Shown here piece after piece: positions 18,935 through 28,381 of a stretch of 64,000 nucleotides of DNA. The position numbers and the translations under genes are program-made. Source of the DNA: Celeribacter litoreus (lineage in GTDB: Bacteria > Pseudomonadota > Alphaproteobacteria > Rhodobacterales > Rhodobacteraceae). The first letter of the stretch is position 1. Each line of letters starts with the position of its first letter. Under the pieces are notes generated by a model that had not been told where the DNA came from, ran no database searches, and saw only the letters and a program-made list of their open reading frames with translations. The stretch lies in NCBI RefSeq assembly GCF_020165855.1, contig NZ_JAIUFY010000015.1, positions 238,117-302,116 of the forward strand, written 5' to 3'.

Positions 18935-19975
18935 TCAGGCTTCCACGGACCAGTGGAGCGGCATTTGCGGGTCAAAGACGGTGACAGGGCCCTCGGGTGT
19001 GTCAATCTTTGCCGGATAGTTGACCGGCGCGCCTTTTTTGAGCGTGAGTTTCATCTCGTTGAGCGGGAGACCATAGAAGGTCGGCCCGTTGATCGAGGTG
19101 AATTTTTCGAGATTGTCGAGCTTGCCTTCGGCTTCGAACACTTCGGCGAGGATCGACATCGTGTTCGGCGCGGTGAAGCATCCTGCACAGCCGCAGGCCG
19201 TTTCCTTCGCGCCATCGAGGTGCGGCGCGGAATCGGTGCCGAGGAAGAAGGTCGCGTCACCAGAGGTTGCGGCCTCTACGAGGGCAAGGCGATGCGTTTC
19301 ACGTTTCGCCACCGGCAGGCAGTAGTAATGTGGTTTGATGCCACCCACGAGGATGTGGTTACGGTTGATCACGAGGTGGTGCGTCGTGATCGTCGCACCG
19401 AGATTGTCACCACCGGACCGGGCGTAATCCGCGCCGTTTTTGGTCGTGATGTGCTCCATGACGACTTTCAACTCGGGTGTGCCGCGACGGATCGGGTCGA
19501 GCACTTCGTCAATGAACACGGCTTCGCGGTCAAAGATGTCCACATCGCCGTGCACGACTTCGCCATGCACACAGAGCGGCAGGCCGATCTCGGCCATTTT
19601 TTCCAACACTGGCTTGACCTTATCAAAGTCGCGCACACCGGAGGCGGAGTTCGTGGTTGCACCTGCAGGATAGAGTTTCACCGCTTTCACGAGGCCGGAC
19701 GCATGGGCGAGTGCGACGTCCTCGGGATCGGTTTGTTCGGTGAGGTAGAGCGTCATCAACGGCTCGAATGTGCCGCGCTCGGAATTGGCGGCGAGAATGC
19801 GTTCGCGGTAGGCTGCAGCGTCATCCATCGTGACAACGGGTGGGACGAGGTTCGGCATAATAATCGCGCGCGCGAAGTGACGGGCGGTCTCAGGCAGAAC
19901 AGCTTTGAGCATGTTGCCGTCTCTGAGGTGCAAGTGCCAATCGTCAGGGCGGCGGATGGTAAGCGTGTCGGTCAA
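18935..19975 (-). CDS. pyrC: Dihydroorotase (class II)
   Basis: Zinc enzyme that cyclises carbamoyl-aspartate to dihydroorotate. Metal-site motifs are [10 protein letters not shown] near the start, the carbamylated-Lys region [32 protein letters not shown], and the final Asp in [15 protein letters not shown]. The 346-residue length and LCVHGE identify the E. coli-like class II monofunctional type. It is divergent from ureD, with a 184-bp shared upstream region. Confidence 0.96.
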   Translation of the reverse strand: MTDTLTIRRPDDWHLHLRDGNMLKAVLPETARHFARAIIMPNLVPPVVTMDDAAAYRERILAANSERGTFEPLMTLYLTEQTDPEDVALAHASGLVKAVKLYPAGATTNSASGVRDFDKVKPVLEKMAEIGLPLCVHGEVVHGDVDIFDREAVFIDEVLDPIRRGTPELKVVMEHITTKNGADYARSGGDNLGATITTHHLVINRNHILVGGIKPHYYCLPVAKRETHRLALVEAATSGDATFFLGTDSAPHLDGAKETACGCAGCFTAPNTMSILAEVFEAEGKLDNLEKFTSINGPTFYGLPLNEMKLTLKKGAPVNYPAKIDTPEGPVTVFDPQMPLHWSVEA

Positions 19976-20159
19976 GGCGTCCTCCGTTCTTGCGTCGCAC
20001 TCCCCTTACCCCTTTCGGGAAAGACATTCCAGTGCAACGATGCTGCATATTTTTTAAGCGATCGGTCAGAATTTTAATCGTGGCATCCGAAGGCGTTACC
20101 GTGCAGGATTGAAGCTCCCGAGCCCGCGCGGCTAGGGTCAACGCGACTTGGAGGACTGA

Positions 20160-20984
20160 ATGCTCGATAGCGCAGTTAAGACACCTGATGTGACCCTGCA
20201 GCGTGTGCGCGGCCGTGGGCATGTGCTTATGGGCGTGTCCGGCCTCAAAGACCTACACCAATCCGGCTCCGCGAAAGCGATGCTGCCGAAGGTGCACAGT
20301 AAAGTGCCCGAGGTTGTTTTTCTCAACACATCCGGCGGATTGACCGCGGGCGACCAGCTCGATTACCGGCTCGAAATTGAAGACGGTGGATCGCTCGTCG
20401 GCACCACGCAGACCGCCGAGCGGGCCTATGCGTCGCGGGTCGAGGGTGAGGCTGCAAGTGTCTCCGTTGCTTTGAGAGCGGGAGAGGGGGCGACGCTCCA
20501 CTGGCTGCCGCAAGAGACAATCCTTTTTGAGACATCCCGTCTCAAACGTCACACGCGCGCCGAGATTGCGGGGGATGCAGAGTTCCTGTTTTCCGAAATG
20601 ATCGTGCTTGGCCGCACTGCGATGGGCGAGATGATCGACACATTGCACCTGAGCGACCGCCGTGAAATTATTCGGGCGGGACGAGTCGAATTTATGGAGC
20701 CGCTCGAAATCGACGCCGGACTTCTGGCGGCACGCGAAAACGGCGCAACGCTCGCTGGTGCGCGCGCCATTGCGACGGTCGGTTTCTTTACCCGTGGTGC
20801 AGAAGATGTCGCCGAGCAGATCAAGCGCCTCTCGCAAGACGGCGTTGTCGCCGGTGTCTCCGGCTGGAACGGCAAGCTCGTGATCCGCGCTCATGCTGCG
20901 GACGGATATCCCCTGCGTCGCTATGTGGCGCAGGTTTTGAATACACTTCGACGCACGGCCCTACCGCGCGTTTGGCAAATCTAA
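20160..20984 (+). CDS. ureD: Urease accessory protein UreD
   Basis: Chaperone that binds apo-urease and, with UreF and UreG, allows nickel insertion. The 274-residue protein shows the UreD landmarks LPKVHSKVPEVVFLNTSGGLTAGDQLDYRLEIEDG, TQTAERAYAS and WLPQETILFETSRLKRHT. ATG 20160 follows a strong GGAGG with a 5-base gap. It heads the ureDAB-lprI-ureC run. Expression is probably tied to nitrogen supply as in other urease loci, but I could not identify a convincing sigma-54 or NtrC site upstream. Confidence 0.95.
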   Translation: MLDSAVKTPDVTLQRVRGRGHVLMGVSGLKDLHQSGSAKAMLPKVHSKVPEVVFLNTSGGLTAGDQLDYRLEIEDGGSLVGTTQTAERAYASRVEGEAASVSVALRAGEGATLHWLPQETILFETSRLKRHTRAEIAGDAEFLFSEMIVLGRTAMGEMIDTLHLSDRREIIRAGRVEFMEPLEIDAGLLAARENGATLAGARAIATVGFFTRGAEDVAEQIKRLSQDGVVAGVSGWNGKLVIRAHAADGYPLRRYVAQVLNTLRRTALPRVWQI

Positions 20985-20999
20985 GAATAGAGGGACAAC

Positions 21000-21302
21000 A
21001 TGCAACTGACCCCGAGGGAAAAGGACAAGCTTTTGATCTCGCTCGCCGCAATGGTGGCGCGTGGACGATTGGAGCGTGGCGTGAAACTCAACCATCCGGA
21101 AGCCATCGCACTGATCACGGATTTCGTGGTTGAGGGCGCGCGCGACGGAAAAGCTGTGTCCGAATTGATGCAATCCGCAGCACACGTCATCACACGCGAC
21201 ATGTGCATGGAAGGCATCCCCGAGATGATCCACGAAGTGCAGGTCGAGGCGACGTTCCCCGACGGCACGAAACTCGTCACCGTCCACCATCCCATTCGCT
21301 AA
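21000..21302 (+). CDS. ureA: Urease gamma subunit
   Basis: Structural 100-residue subunit of the nickel urease that hydrolyses urea to ammonia and carbamate. It begins [35 protein letters not shown] and ends [16 protein letters not shown], both diagnostic. The gap from ureD is 15 bp and to ureB 11 bp. Gamma and beta are separate genes here, as in most alphaproteobacteria. Confidence 0.97.
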   Translation: MQLTPREKDKLLISLAAMVARGRLERGVKLNHPEAIALITDFVVEGARDGKAVSELMQSAAHVITRDMCMEGIPEMIHEVQVEATFPDGTKLVTVHHPIR

Positions 21303-21313
21303 GGAGCAGGCCT

Positions 21314-21619
21314 ATGATCCCAGGGGAATACTTTATCGCCGAGGGCGAGATCGAGCTGAACGCGGGTGCCGAGGTGACCGTTGTGACCGTGTCGAATACG
21401 GGTGACCGTCCGGTGCAGGTTGGCTCGCACTACCACTTCTACGAAACCAACTCCGCGCTTGAATTCGACCGCGAAGCGACCCGTGGCCTGCGCCTCGATA
21501 TCGCCGCCGGCACCGCCGTGCGGTTTGAGCCAGGCCAGACACGCGAAGTGTCTCTCGTGCGGCTGTCCGGCGCGCGTGAGGTTTACGGGTTTAATCAGAA
21601 GGTGATGGGCAAACTGTGA
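21314..21619 (+). CDS. ureB: Urease beta subunit
   Basis: Structural 101-residue beta subunit. It begins [46 protein letters not shown] and contains [22 protein letters not shown], both standard. ATG 21314 has AAGGAGCAGG upstream. Its stop overlaps the GTG of the following LprI-like gene by 4 bp, so that gene is read with the urease operon. Confidence 0.97.
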   Translation: MIPGEYFIAEGEIELNAGAEVTVVTVSNTGDRPVQVGSHYHFYETNSALEFDREATRGLRLDIAAGTAVRFEPGQTREVSLVRLSGAREVYGFNQKVMGKL

Positions 21620-21990
21620 TCCGCACCGTCCTCATATCCTCTGCGATGCTCGCGCCGTCCCTCGTGATGGCCGATGAGATTACGTGCGAGGATGCGATGA
21701 CCCAGAGCGAGATGAACGCCTGTTCGTATGACGCCTGGGTCGCTGCGGATGAGGACCTGAACGACACCTACCGTTGGGCGATGGAGGTGGCCTCCGGCTG
21801 GAGCGAAGGGGCGGCAGACGCGCTGCGTGCCGCGCAACGGGCCTGGATCCCCTACCGCGACGCCGCCTGTGCGGCCGAAGGATACCTGTTCGAAGGGGGC
21901 TCCATGGAGCCGCTCATCGTCAACACCTGCAAAGAATACCTGACGCGCCAGCGCACCGAAGAGATGCGCGCCGTCTATGAGATGAATTGA
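21616..21990 (+). CDS. LprI/DUF1311-domain secreted protein inside the urease operon
   Basis: A 124-residue protein with a short signal peptide ([21 protein letters not shown]) and an LprI-like lysozyme-inhibitor domain. It shows [31 protein letters not shown], then [48 protein letters not shown], with the four Cys expected to form disulfides. LprI-type proteins are periplasmic or surface-exposed, and one is reported to inhibit lysozyme. It starts on GTG overlapping the ureB stop and ends 11 bp before ureC. A link to urease function is not established. Confidence 0.85.
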   Translation: MIRTVLISSAMLAPSLVMADEITCEDAMTQSEMNACSYDAWVAADEDLNDTYRWAMEVASGWSEGAADALRAAQRAWIPYRDAACAAEGYLFEGGSMEPLIVNTCKEYLTRQRTEEMRAVYEMN

Positions 21991-22001
21991 GAGTGACTAA
22001 A

Positions 22002-23714
22002 ATGCCTGCAAAGATTTCCCGCGCGACTTACGCCGACATGTTCGGCCCGACCACCGGCGACAAGCTCCGCTTGGCCGACACAGACCTGATTATCGAAGTC
22101 GAGAAAGACCTCACCGGTCCATATGGCGAAGAGGTTAAATTCGGCGGCGGTAAAGTGATCCGTGATGGTATGGGCCAGTCACAGAAATCGCGTGCCGAGG
22201 GTGCCGTCGACACCGTCATCACCAATGCGCTCATTGTCGACGTGACCGGCATTTACAAAGCCGACATCGGTCTGCGCGACGGGCGCATTGCGGGTATCGG
22301 TAAAGCGGGCAACCCCGACACGCAGCCGAACGTCGATATCATCGTTGGTCCGGGCACCGAAGCCATTGCAGGCGAAGGACGCATCATCACCGCAGGCGGG
22401 TTCGACAGCCACATCCACTTTATCTGCCCGCAGCAGATCGAAGACGCGCTGCACTCCGGCCTGACCACCATGCTCGGCGGCGGCACCGGTCCGGCGCACG
22501 GCACGCTCGCGACGACCTGCACCCCTGGTCCGTGGCACATTGGCCGGATGCTTCAGGCGCTTGACGGTGTTCCGATGAACATCGCGCTCGCGGGCAAGGG
22601 CAACGCATCCCAGCCGCAGGCCCTCGTAGAGATGATCAACGCCGGTGCGGCGGCGATGAAGCTGCACGAAGACTGGGGCACGACACCGGGCGCGATTGAT
22701 TGCTGTCTCGCTGTGGCGGATGCGATGGACGTGCAGGTCATGATCCACACGGATACGCTCAACGAGTCCGGCTTTGTGGAAAACACCGTGAAGGCCATGA
22801 AAGGCCGCACGATCCACGCCTTCCACACCGAGGGCGCAGGTGGCGGACACGCGCCGGACATCATCAAGGTCGTCGGGGAAGAGCACGTTCTCCCGTCCTC
22901 CACGAACCCGACGCGCCCCTACACGGTGAACACACTCGAAGAGCACCTCGATATGCTCATGGTGTGTCACCACCTCGACAAATCCATCCCCGAGGACGTG
23001 GCCTTCGCCGAGAGCCGTATCCGTAAGGAAACCATCGCCGCCGAAGACATCCTGCACGACATGGGCGCCTTCTCCATCATCGCGTCCGACAGTCAGGCCA
23101 TGGGCCGCGTCGGCGAAGTGCTGATCCGCACGTGGCAGACCGCCGACAAGATGAAGAAACAGCGCGGCCGTCTCGCCGAGGAAACTGGTGACAACGACAA
23201 CTTCCGTGTCAAACGCTACATCGCGAAATACACCATCAACCCGGCGATTGCGCATGGCATGTCGACGGAGATCGGCTCCATTCAGGTCGGCAAGCGTGCT
23301 GACCTCGTGGTGTGGTCGCCTGCCTTCTTCGGTGTGAAGCCGGAAATGGTGCTGCTCGGTGGTTCTATCGCCGTGGCTCAGATGGGCGATCCGAACGCCT
23401 CAATCCCGACACCGCAGCCGGTCTACACCCGCCCGATGTTCGGCGCGATGGGCCGTGCGGTCGAAAACTCCGCCGTGCTCTTTGTGTCGCAAGCGGCGCA
23501 GGCGAACGGTGTTGGGAAGGCGCTAGGCCTCGCGAAGCAAACTGTTGCCGTGGAAAACACCCGCGACATCGGCAAGTCGCACATGGTGATGAACAGCGCG
23601 ACGCCGGAAATCGAAGTGAACCCGGAAACCTATGAAGTGCGCGCGAACGGTGAATTGCTCACCTGTGAGCCCGCGAAAGAGCTGCCGATGGCGCAGCGCT
23701 ACTTCATGTTCTGA
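22002..23714 (+). CDS. ureC: Urease alpha subunit
   Basis: Catalytic 570-residue subunit carrying the two-nickel site. The active site is complete: HIHFICPQQ (two nickel-ligand His), the carbamylated Lys220 in [39 protein letters not shown] (flap His and ligands) and the final Asp in [15 protein letters not shown] chose ATG 22002 ([21 protein letters not shown]) as the standard start; an upstream in-frame GTG would add five residues. A hairpin terminator follows, so the accessory genes ureE-F-G downstream form a separate unit. Confidence 0.97.
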   Translation: MPAKISRATYADMFGPTTGDKLRLADTDLIIEVEKDLTGPYGEEVKFGGGKVIRDGMGQSQKSRAEGAVDTVITNALIVDVTGIYKADIGLRDGRIAGIGKAGNPDTQPNVDIIVGPGTEAIAGEGRIITAGGFDSHIHFICPQQIEDALHSGLTTMLGGGTGPAHGTLATTCTPGPWHIGRMLQALDGVPMNIALAGKGNASQPQALVEMINAGAAAMKLHEDWGTTPGAIDCCLAVADAMDVQVMIHTDTLNESGFVENTVKAMKGRTIHAFHTEGAGGGHAPDIIKVVGEEHVLPSSTNPTRPYTVNTLEEHLDMLMVCHHLDKSIPEDVAFAESRIRKETIAAEDILHDMGAFSIIASDSQAMGRVGEVLIRTWQTADKMKKQRGRLAEETGDNDNFRVKRYIAKYTINPAIAHGMSTEIGSIQVGKRADLVVWSPAFFGVKPEMVLLGGSIAVAQMGDPNASIPTPQPVYTRPMFGAMGRAVENSAVLFVSQAAQANGVGKALGLAKQTVAVENTRDIGKSHMVMNSATPEIEVNPETYEVRANGELLTCEPAKELPMAQRYFMF

Positions 23715-23752
23715 TCGAAACTCGGGCAATTTGCGCCCGATTGAGAGAATTT

Positions 23753-23785
23753 ACAGCGTCCCTTTGGGGCGCTGTTTGTTTTGTT
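23753..23785 (+). terminator. Terminator after ureC
   Basis: ACAGCG-T-CCC pairs with GGG-G-CGCTGT around a TTT loop, followed by TTGTTTTGTT. A second short hairpin (TCGGGC/GCCCGA) sits just before it at about 23721-23739. Confidence 0.8.
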
Positions 23786-23871
23786 AGCGCCGAATGTCTC
23801 AAAAATTTGCCGCAGCGCAGCATCGCGCTATTGTCAAAGTCAGGGAGTGAACCAAAACAGAGGTTCCAAAC

Positions 23872-24108
23872 ATGACGCACACGGCCATGATGCCCGCGAA
23901 TTTCTTTCGTATCTCTCCCGCGCTGAACGCGCGGCTTGATCTCTTCTTCACCAATTTGGGTGTTGGCCCCAACGCCTACGCAGTCCGGCGCAAACGCCTG
24001 TCGGAGCTTGCGCGGCTCGACTCCATGTCGGATGAGGCGCTCGCGGATTTGGGTGTGACGCGCGACCGTATCCCGCATTACGTGTTTCAGGACATGTTCT
24101 GCGTCTGA
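23872..24108 (+). CDS. DUF1127-family small protein
   Basis: A 78-residue protein whose C-terminal half carries the DUF1127 pattern: RRKRLSELARLDSMSDEALADLGVTRDRIPHYV, an Arg-rich helix followed by the D-x-x-L-x-D-[IL]-G motif. Small Arg-rich DUF1127 proteins in alphaproteobacteria are often stress-induced, and some bind RNA; this one has an unusual N-terminal extension of about 38 residues. It lies between ureC and ureE. It is preceded by a terminator, so it is likely a separate transcript. Confidence 0.75.
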   Translation: MTHTAMMPANFFRISPALNARLDLFFTNLGVGPNAYAVRRKRLSELARLDSMSDEALADLGVTRDRIPHYVFQDMFCV

Positions 24109-24112
24109 CGGG

Positions 24113-24661
24113 TCACGCGCTGCGGGTCTGATCCGTGACGTGGTTGTCCGCCGCGATCCGGTCTGCATAGGCCTCGAGCGCTTCGGCCTCTGTGACGGCG
24201 TCCTCTAGTGTCGCAGGTTCGATGTGCGCGGAGCCTTCTTCAGCAAGATGAGCGAGCGGGCTGAGGGAGACATGTTCGGTCGGGCGCAGGTCTTTGGGTG
24301 TCGGCTTTTCCTCGTAGATCTGAGGCGCAGTTTTAGGAGTCCTCTGTCGGCGCGGAGCAAGCAGCACGACCTGTTCCGCAGCTTCGGAAAAATAACGCGG
24401 ATCATTCAGAATTTCTTGCGGAAGCACCTCCGGACGCAGCCTTTTTGGGCATCGCGTCTCAATGACGACATCACACTGTGTCCCAGCCACCCGATCACTG
24501 TGTTTTTCGGTGGCGTAGCCTCGAATTTCATCGCAAAGTTCGGCCTCACGCTGCCGCAATTTCGCCAGTTCGGACCGGACCTCGGCGAGCGCGTCTACAG
24601 TCGCGATCATCCTGAGTTGCGGCGTCTGGGACGCGGAAATTGTGTGCGGATTGATGGTCAT
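24113..24661 (-). CDS. Hypothetical protein with N-terminal coiled coil
   Basis: A 182-residue soluble protein of unknown function. Residues about 20-50 (TVDALAEVRSELAKLRQREAELCDEIRGYATEK) look like a coiled coil; the rest is acidic with Pro-rich stretches and no recognised domain. ATG 24661 is chosen because AAGGAGA lies about nine bases upstream; an upstream start at 24685 would add eight residues. It faces ureE divergently and interrupts the urease locus. It may be specific to this bacterial group. Confidence 0.6.
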   Translation of the reverse strand: MTINPHTISASQTPQLRMIATVDALAEVRSELAKLRQREAELCDEIRGYATEKHSDRVAGTQCDVVIETRCPKRLRPEVLPQEILNDPRYFSEAAEQVVLLAPRRQRTPKTAPQIYEEKPTPKDLRPTEHVSLSPLAHLAEEGSAHIEPATLEDAVTEAEALEAYADRIAADNHVTDQTRSA

Positions 24662-24734
24662 GGGCAGGGTCTCCTTGCCCGACATTTGAAGGCGAGTCGG
24701 TTAAGAATTCCCCAAGGCCGACCAGGAGAAGAAG

Positions 24735-25298
24735 ATGAGTGCGACGAAAGCCTACGAGGTTCGGCACGGAGCCGGCGCTGAGGCGAAAGATCATTTGACC
24801 CTGACCTATGATCAACGGTTGCTGAGACGCAAAAAACTCACGACAGAAGGTGGCGACGCGATTTTCGTCGATCTGCCGCAGACCGTTTCCGTGGCCGAAG
24901 GCGATGCGTTCGTCTGTGAGGACGGGACGGTGATCGGCGTGAAGGCCGCCGCCGAGGAGCTGTTCGAAATCACCGGCGATACCGTGACGCGCTACGCGTG
25001 GCACATCGGGAACCGCCATACGCCGTGCGAGATTGCGCCGGATCGACTGGTGATCCAGCGTGATCCGGTTCTGAAAGCCATGGTCGAACAACTCGGCGCG
25101 ACCGTCACGGAGATCATTGCGCCCTTTAGCCCCGATGGCGGGGCCTACGGGCATGGCCGGACAATGGGGCATGATCATGGCCACTCCCACGATCACGCGC
25201 ATGATCACCACCACGATCACGGGCATTCCCATGAGCACGGTCACAGCCACGATCATCACCACCACGACCACGCAGGGCACAACCATTCCCATGACTGA
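24735..25298 (+). CDS. ureE: Urease accessory protein UreE (nickel chaperone)
   Basis: Nickel-binding chaperone that hands metal to the UreDFG-urease complex. The N-terminal domain contains LTLTYDQRLLRRKKLTTEGGDAIFVDLP, and the metal-binding domain has AWHIGNRHTPCEI. The C-terminal 45 residues are an extreme His-Asp tail (repeated H-D-H and H-S-H-D-H units, more than 20 His), longer than in the Klebsiella protein and suited to nickel storage. The stop overlaps the ureF start by 8 bp. Confidence 0.95.
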   Translation: MSATKAYEVRHGAGAEAKDHLTLTYDQRLLRRKKLTTEGGDAIFVDLPQTVSVAEGDAFVCEDGTVIGVKAAAEELFEITGDTVTRYAWHIGNRHTPCEIAPDRLVIQRDPVLKAMVEQLGATVTEIIAPFSPDGGAYGHGRTMGHDHGHSHDHAHDHHHDHGHSHEHGHSHDHHHHDHAGHNHSHD

Positions 25299-25926
25299 TC
25301 GCGGACTTCTCACGCTCACGCAGTGGCTGTCACCGTCCTTTCCGCTCGGCTCTTTCGCCTATTCGCATGGGCTAGAGTGGGCCATCTCGGAGGGACAGGT
25401 ACGCACGGCTGAGGACCTGCAAACGTGGCTCGAGATGATCCTCACGCGCGGCGGCGGCTGGGTCGATGCGGTGTTGCTCTCGCGCGTCCTGAAAGGCGAC
25501 GACCCCGAGGACACGGGCGCGATGGCAGAGGCGCTTGCGGGCACAAAGGAACGCTGGCTCGAGACGTCCGAGCAGGGCGCGGCGTTCGTCAACACGGTCG
25601 CGCAAATGGGAGGTCCGGCGCGTCCGGCGCGGGCGCTCCCCGTCGCAGTCGGTGAGGCGGCGCTAGGTCTCGGGTTGGACCCGCGGACCGTGATCGCCCT
25701 CTATCTACATAGTTTTACATCCAATCTCGTGTCTGCAGGCGTGCGGTTTGTGCCGCTCGGGCAGGCGGCGGGGCAGCGCGTTTTGGCAGCGCTACACGAC
25801 GTGATCGAAACAGTCGCGGACCGTGCGAGCGAGGCCACCATCGAGAGCCTCACGACAGGCGCGTTCGCAGCCGATGTCGGTTCTGCGCTGCACGAAGACA
25901 TGGACGTTCGGATTTTCAAGACGTAA
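25291..25926 (+). CDS. ureF: Urease accessory protein UreF
   Basis: All-helical 211-residue activation factor that bridges UreD and UreG. It begins LLTLTQWLSPSFPLGSFAYSHGLEWAISEGQV, the standard UreF start, and has the conserved C-terminal LLTSA-like region LESLTTGAFAADVGSALHEDMDVRIFKT. ATG 25291 lies inside the end of ureE (8-bp overlap); longer frames are shadows of the ureE His tail. Confidence 0.95.
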   Translation: MTDRGLLTLTQWLSPSFPLGSFAYSHGLEWAISEGQVRTAEDLQTWLEMILTRGGGWVDAVLLSRVLKGDDPEDTGAMAEALAGTKERWLETSEQGAAFVNTVAQMGGPARPARALPVAVGEAALGLGLDPRTVIALYLHSFTSNLVSAGVRFVPLGQAAGQRVLAALHDVIETVADRASEATIESLTTGAFAADVGSALHEDMDVRIFKT

Positions 25927-25935
25927 GGAGACAGC

Positions 25936-26550
25936 ATGGCATCCCCTAACGGACCCCTGCGGGTCGGGATCGGTGGCCCCGTGGGCGCCGGAAAAACAAC
26001 ATTGACCGGAGCGCTCGCGAAAGCGCTGTCTGAGACCCACTCGGTCGCCGTCATCACCAATGACATTTACACGCGCGAGGATGCCGAGGCGCTGATGCGG
26101 CAGCAGATTTTGCCGATGGAGCGTATTCGTGGCGTGGAAACGGGCGGGTGCCCGCACACGGCCATTCGCGAAGATGCGTCGATCAACCTCGCCGCTGTGG
26201 CCGATCTGACGGACAAAATCCCCGACCTCGATGTGATCCTGATCGAGAGCGGGGGGGATAACCTCGCCGCGACGTTCTCGCCGGAGTTGGCGGACCTGAC
26301 GATCTATGTGATCGACACGGCGGCAGGGCAGGACATTCCGCGCAAACGTGGGCCCGGTGTCACGCGCTCTGATCTGTTGGTGGTGAACAAAATTGATCTC
26401 GCCCCTTATGTGGGCGTCGATCCTGTGCTGCTCGAAGAAGACACGAAACGCGCGCGTCCCTCGGGGGCCTATGTCATGGCGTCCCTGCGGCAGGGCAAGG
26501 GCGTCGAGGACATCGTGCGCTTTATCGAGGATGAGGGTGGGCTCGGTTGA
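25936..26550 (+). CDS. ureG: Urease accessory GTPase UreG
   Basis: GTPase that drives nickel delivery into urease. Motifs: P-loop [10 protein letters not shown] near residue 17, [11 protein letters not shown], the Cys-Pro-His metal motif in [31 protein letters not shown], and the NKID guanine-specificity motif. At 204 residues it is of normal length. It is separated from ureF by 9 bp and ends convergently with the small membrane-protein gene. Confidence 0.97.
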   Translation: MASPNGPLRVGIGGPVGAGKTTLTGALAKALSETHSVAVITNDIYTREDAEALMRQQILPMERIRGVETGGCPHTAIREDASINLAAVADLTDKIPDLDVILIESGGDNLAATFSPELADLTIYVIDTAAGQDIPRKRGPGVTRSDLLVVNKIDLAPYVGVDPVLLEEDTKRARPSGAYVMASLRQGKGVEDIVRFIEDEGGLG

Positions 26551-26565
26551 GCCCATCCACACCCA

Positions 26566-26781
26566 TTAGCCGAGGATGATGCCGATCGTCACGGCGCCGA
26601 GGCCCATAGCAGACACAAGCAAGGCGATGAGGTTCAGGCTCACGACCTTTTGCAGGCGGGCGCGGATTTCCTCGTCAGTGCCGCCGAGTTTCTTGGCTTT
26701 GAGCGCGGCCATCACGCAGTAGATCAGCAATGCCACCCCAGCGAGTGTCAGAACCACGCCACCCCAGATCAATGCGTCCAT
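26566..26781 (-). CDS. Small two-helix membrane protein
   Basis: A 71-residue hypothetical protein with two membrane helices (ALIWGGVVLTLAGVALLIYCVMAAL and VVSLNLIALLVSAMGLGAVTIGIILG). A short charged loop between them contains KKLGGTDEEIRARLQKV. ATG 26781 is strongly supported by a GGGAGG six bases upstream; a longer in-frame start lacks such a site. Function is unknown. Confidence 0.7.
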   Translation of the reverse strand: MDALIWGGVVLTLAGVALLIYCVMAALKAKKLGGTDEEIRARLQKVVSLNLIALLVSAMGLGAVTIGIILG

Positions 26782-27011
26782 AGTTGCCTCCCGGACCAAG
26801 TCGAATACGTCAGGGGACCGCCTAACGGCTCCGAGCGCATCAGGCAAGCATTTGCGACACAGGATCTGCCCCAAACGTGGCAGGTGGCACACAATTGCGC
26901 ATCGAGATGATGAGCGCGAAATGGGGGCCTCCCCAGCCTTGCCATAGCGTGGGGCAGCGGGTAGGGATCAGGCCTGAAAATTGCATAAGAATTCGTGAGG
27001 AAGGTTCAAAG

Positions 27012-27284
27012 ATGATGGATGAGGACAACGCATCGGGTCCAAGCGCGTCTTACCGTGTGACGGCAGATGAATTGCGTCAGTTCGTAGAGCGTTTCGAGCG
27101 TCTCGAACTTGAGAAAAAAGACATCGCCGATCAGCAGAAAGAAGTGATGGCGGAGGCAAAAGGTCGTGGCTACGACACCAAAGCCATGCGCAAACTGATC
27201 GCGCTTCGCAAGAAGTCTGCTGACGAGATTGCCGAAGAAGAGGCCATTCTCGATATGTACAAAGAAGCGCTCGGCATGCGCTAA
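27012..27284 (+). CDS. gapR: GapR-type (DUF2312) nucleoid-associated protein
   Basis: A 90-residue coiled-coil DNA-binding protein of the GapR family, which clamps AT-rich or overtwisted DNA ahead of polymerases in alphaproteobacteria. The diagnostic core is SYRVTADELRQFVERFERLELEKKDIADQQKEVMAEAKGRGYDTKAMRKLIALRKKSADEIAEEEAILDMYKEALG, close to full family length. Start codons ATG 27012 and 27015 are adjacent. A strong terminator follows. Confidence 0.93.
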   Translation: MMDEDNASGPSASYRVTADELRQFVERFERLELEKKDIADQQKEVMAEAKGRGYDTKAMRKLIALRKKSADEIAEEEAILDMYKEALGMR

Positions 27285-27312
27285 GGCGCAGTTGGTGCTT
27301 TGATGAATTTGG

Positions 27313-27342
27313 AAAAGGCTCGGGGTTCCCGAGCCTTTTTTC
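27313..27342 (+). terminator. Bidirectional terminator between gapR and the convergent gene
   Basis: AAAAGGCTCGGG pairs with CCCGAGCCTTTT around a short loop, with a T-run on the plus strand and a T-run on the minus strand as well. It is close to a perfect inverted repeat and sits between two convergent genes. Confidence 0.88.
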
Positions 27343-27345
27343 ATG

Positions 27346-28224
27346 TCAGGGGAGAATAAACTCGACCCCGTCCATCTGCTGGATCCGTTCGAGATCGTCT
27401 TCATAGGCGTCGGTCAAACGCTCCACGAGTGCCGCATTCCAACCGGGCAAGACGATTTCTTCCTCATTGGCATCTTCATCGTGGTGTTCGAGGAGGAACT
27501 CCTCGAATAGGCGGTATTTGTCGCCCTCTGTTTCGGGCGGGTTCTCATGGAGGCGTGTGCGGAGCGCCCGCAGCCCGTCGCGTGTCATCACCGTATTGAG
27601 AATTTCAAGCTCTCCGGTGAGCCGCACCGACGCATCGGCTCCCGTCATTTCCCGCAGAATTTTGCCCCACGTGATGGGGGTGTCCTCAAACGCGAAGCAG
27701 GTGAGTTTGACATCCGGACAGGACCGCCGGATGCGCTCAACAAAACGCGACCAGCGAAGTCTTCCGATATCGTAGCCGTTCAGAAACTCCTCGTAGGTTG
27801 GCGTCGATCCGCAGGCTTTGATCGCTGCAGGCACAAAGGTCGCCGGATTTCGAAGGCCGACGAAGAATTCCATCGGGCAATCCGCGAAAACATTTCTGAG
27901 CCACGGCAATTTGAAATCCGCTTTCGCATAGAGCCGCCCGTTCTCGAAAATCTTCGATGGCACACAGATGACTTCATCGAAAGAAAGCACCATTCGATTG
28001 CAGTCATCAAACGAAACAAGTTCGTCGAGAAGCATGTCCTGCACCTCCGGCGGGGCAGGGTGCCTGTTCACTTTTTTCATGAGTGTGGGCAGGACGCTAC
28101 GATAGTGCGTTTGTGCGGGGACAGCGATCCCATGTTTTGCGAGCACAGCTTTGTTCTTTGACAGGCGCTGCACGAGATAACTCCCGAATGTGCAATGGGT
28201 CCCAATGTGCATGGAGATGATCAT
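27346..28224 (-). CDS. Sulfotransferase-like hypothetical protein
   Basis: A 292-residue protein with an N-terminus (MIISMHIGTHCTFGSYLVQRLSKNKAVLAKHGIAVP) that resembles the PAPS-binding start of sulfotransferase-fold proteins of the H-[IL]-G-x-H-K-T type. The Lys is replaced by Cys, so catalysis is doubtful. Later segments such as FFVGLRNPATFVPAAIKA and RLRWSRFVERIRRSCPDVKLTCFAFED fit the same fold. Similar proteins are frequent in marine Rhodobacteraceae with no known role. It is a monocistronic gene, convergent with gapR. Confidence 0.6.
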   Translation of the reverse strand: MIISMHIGTHCTFGSYLVQRLSKNKAVLAKHGIAVPAQTHYRSVLPTLMKKVNRHPAPPEVQDMLLDELVSFDDCNRMVLSFDEVICVPSKIFENGRLYAKADFKLPWLRNVFADCPMEFFVGLRNPATFVPAAIKACGSTPTYEEFLNGYDIGRLRWSRFVERIRRSCPDVKLTCFAFEDTPITWGKILREMTGADASVRLTGELEILNTVMTRDGLRALRTRLHENPPETEGDKYRLFEEFLLEHHDEDANEEEIVLPGWNAALVERLTDAYEDDLERIQQMDGVEFILP

Positions 28225-28381
28225 CGCCCGACTGCTTTCCTGCTTTCGCGTCAGATTGGAGTGCCGACCGTCTCTCTGTCTAAGGACAAAGATATGAATA
28301 GATCGGAAATTTTGGCTGTCTCGGAGCGGTAATATAAGGGCTTTTCTGGACAGGGAAACCGAATTCGCCTATCCGGTGTGA

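Noticed and set aside
20025..20060. NtrC-type site upstream of ureD (TGCA-N7-TGCA)
   Set aside because: The half-sites do not match the full consensus and no sigma-54 promoter follows.
22179..23255. A 358-codon minus-strand frame
   Set aside because: It is antisense to ureC, whose motifs are complete.
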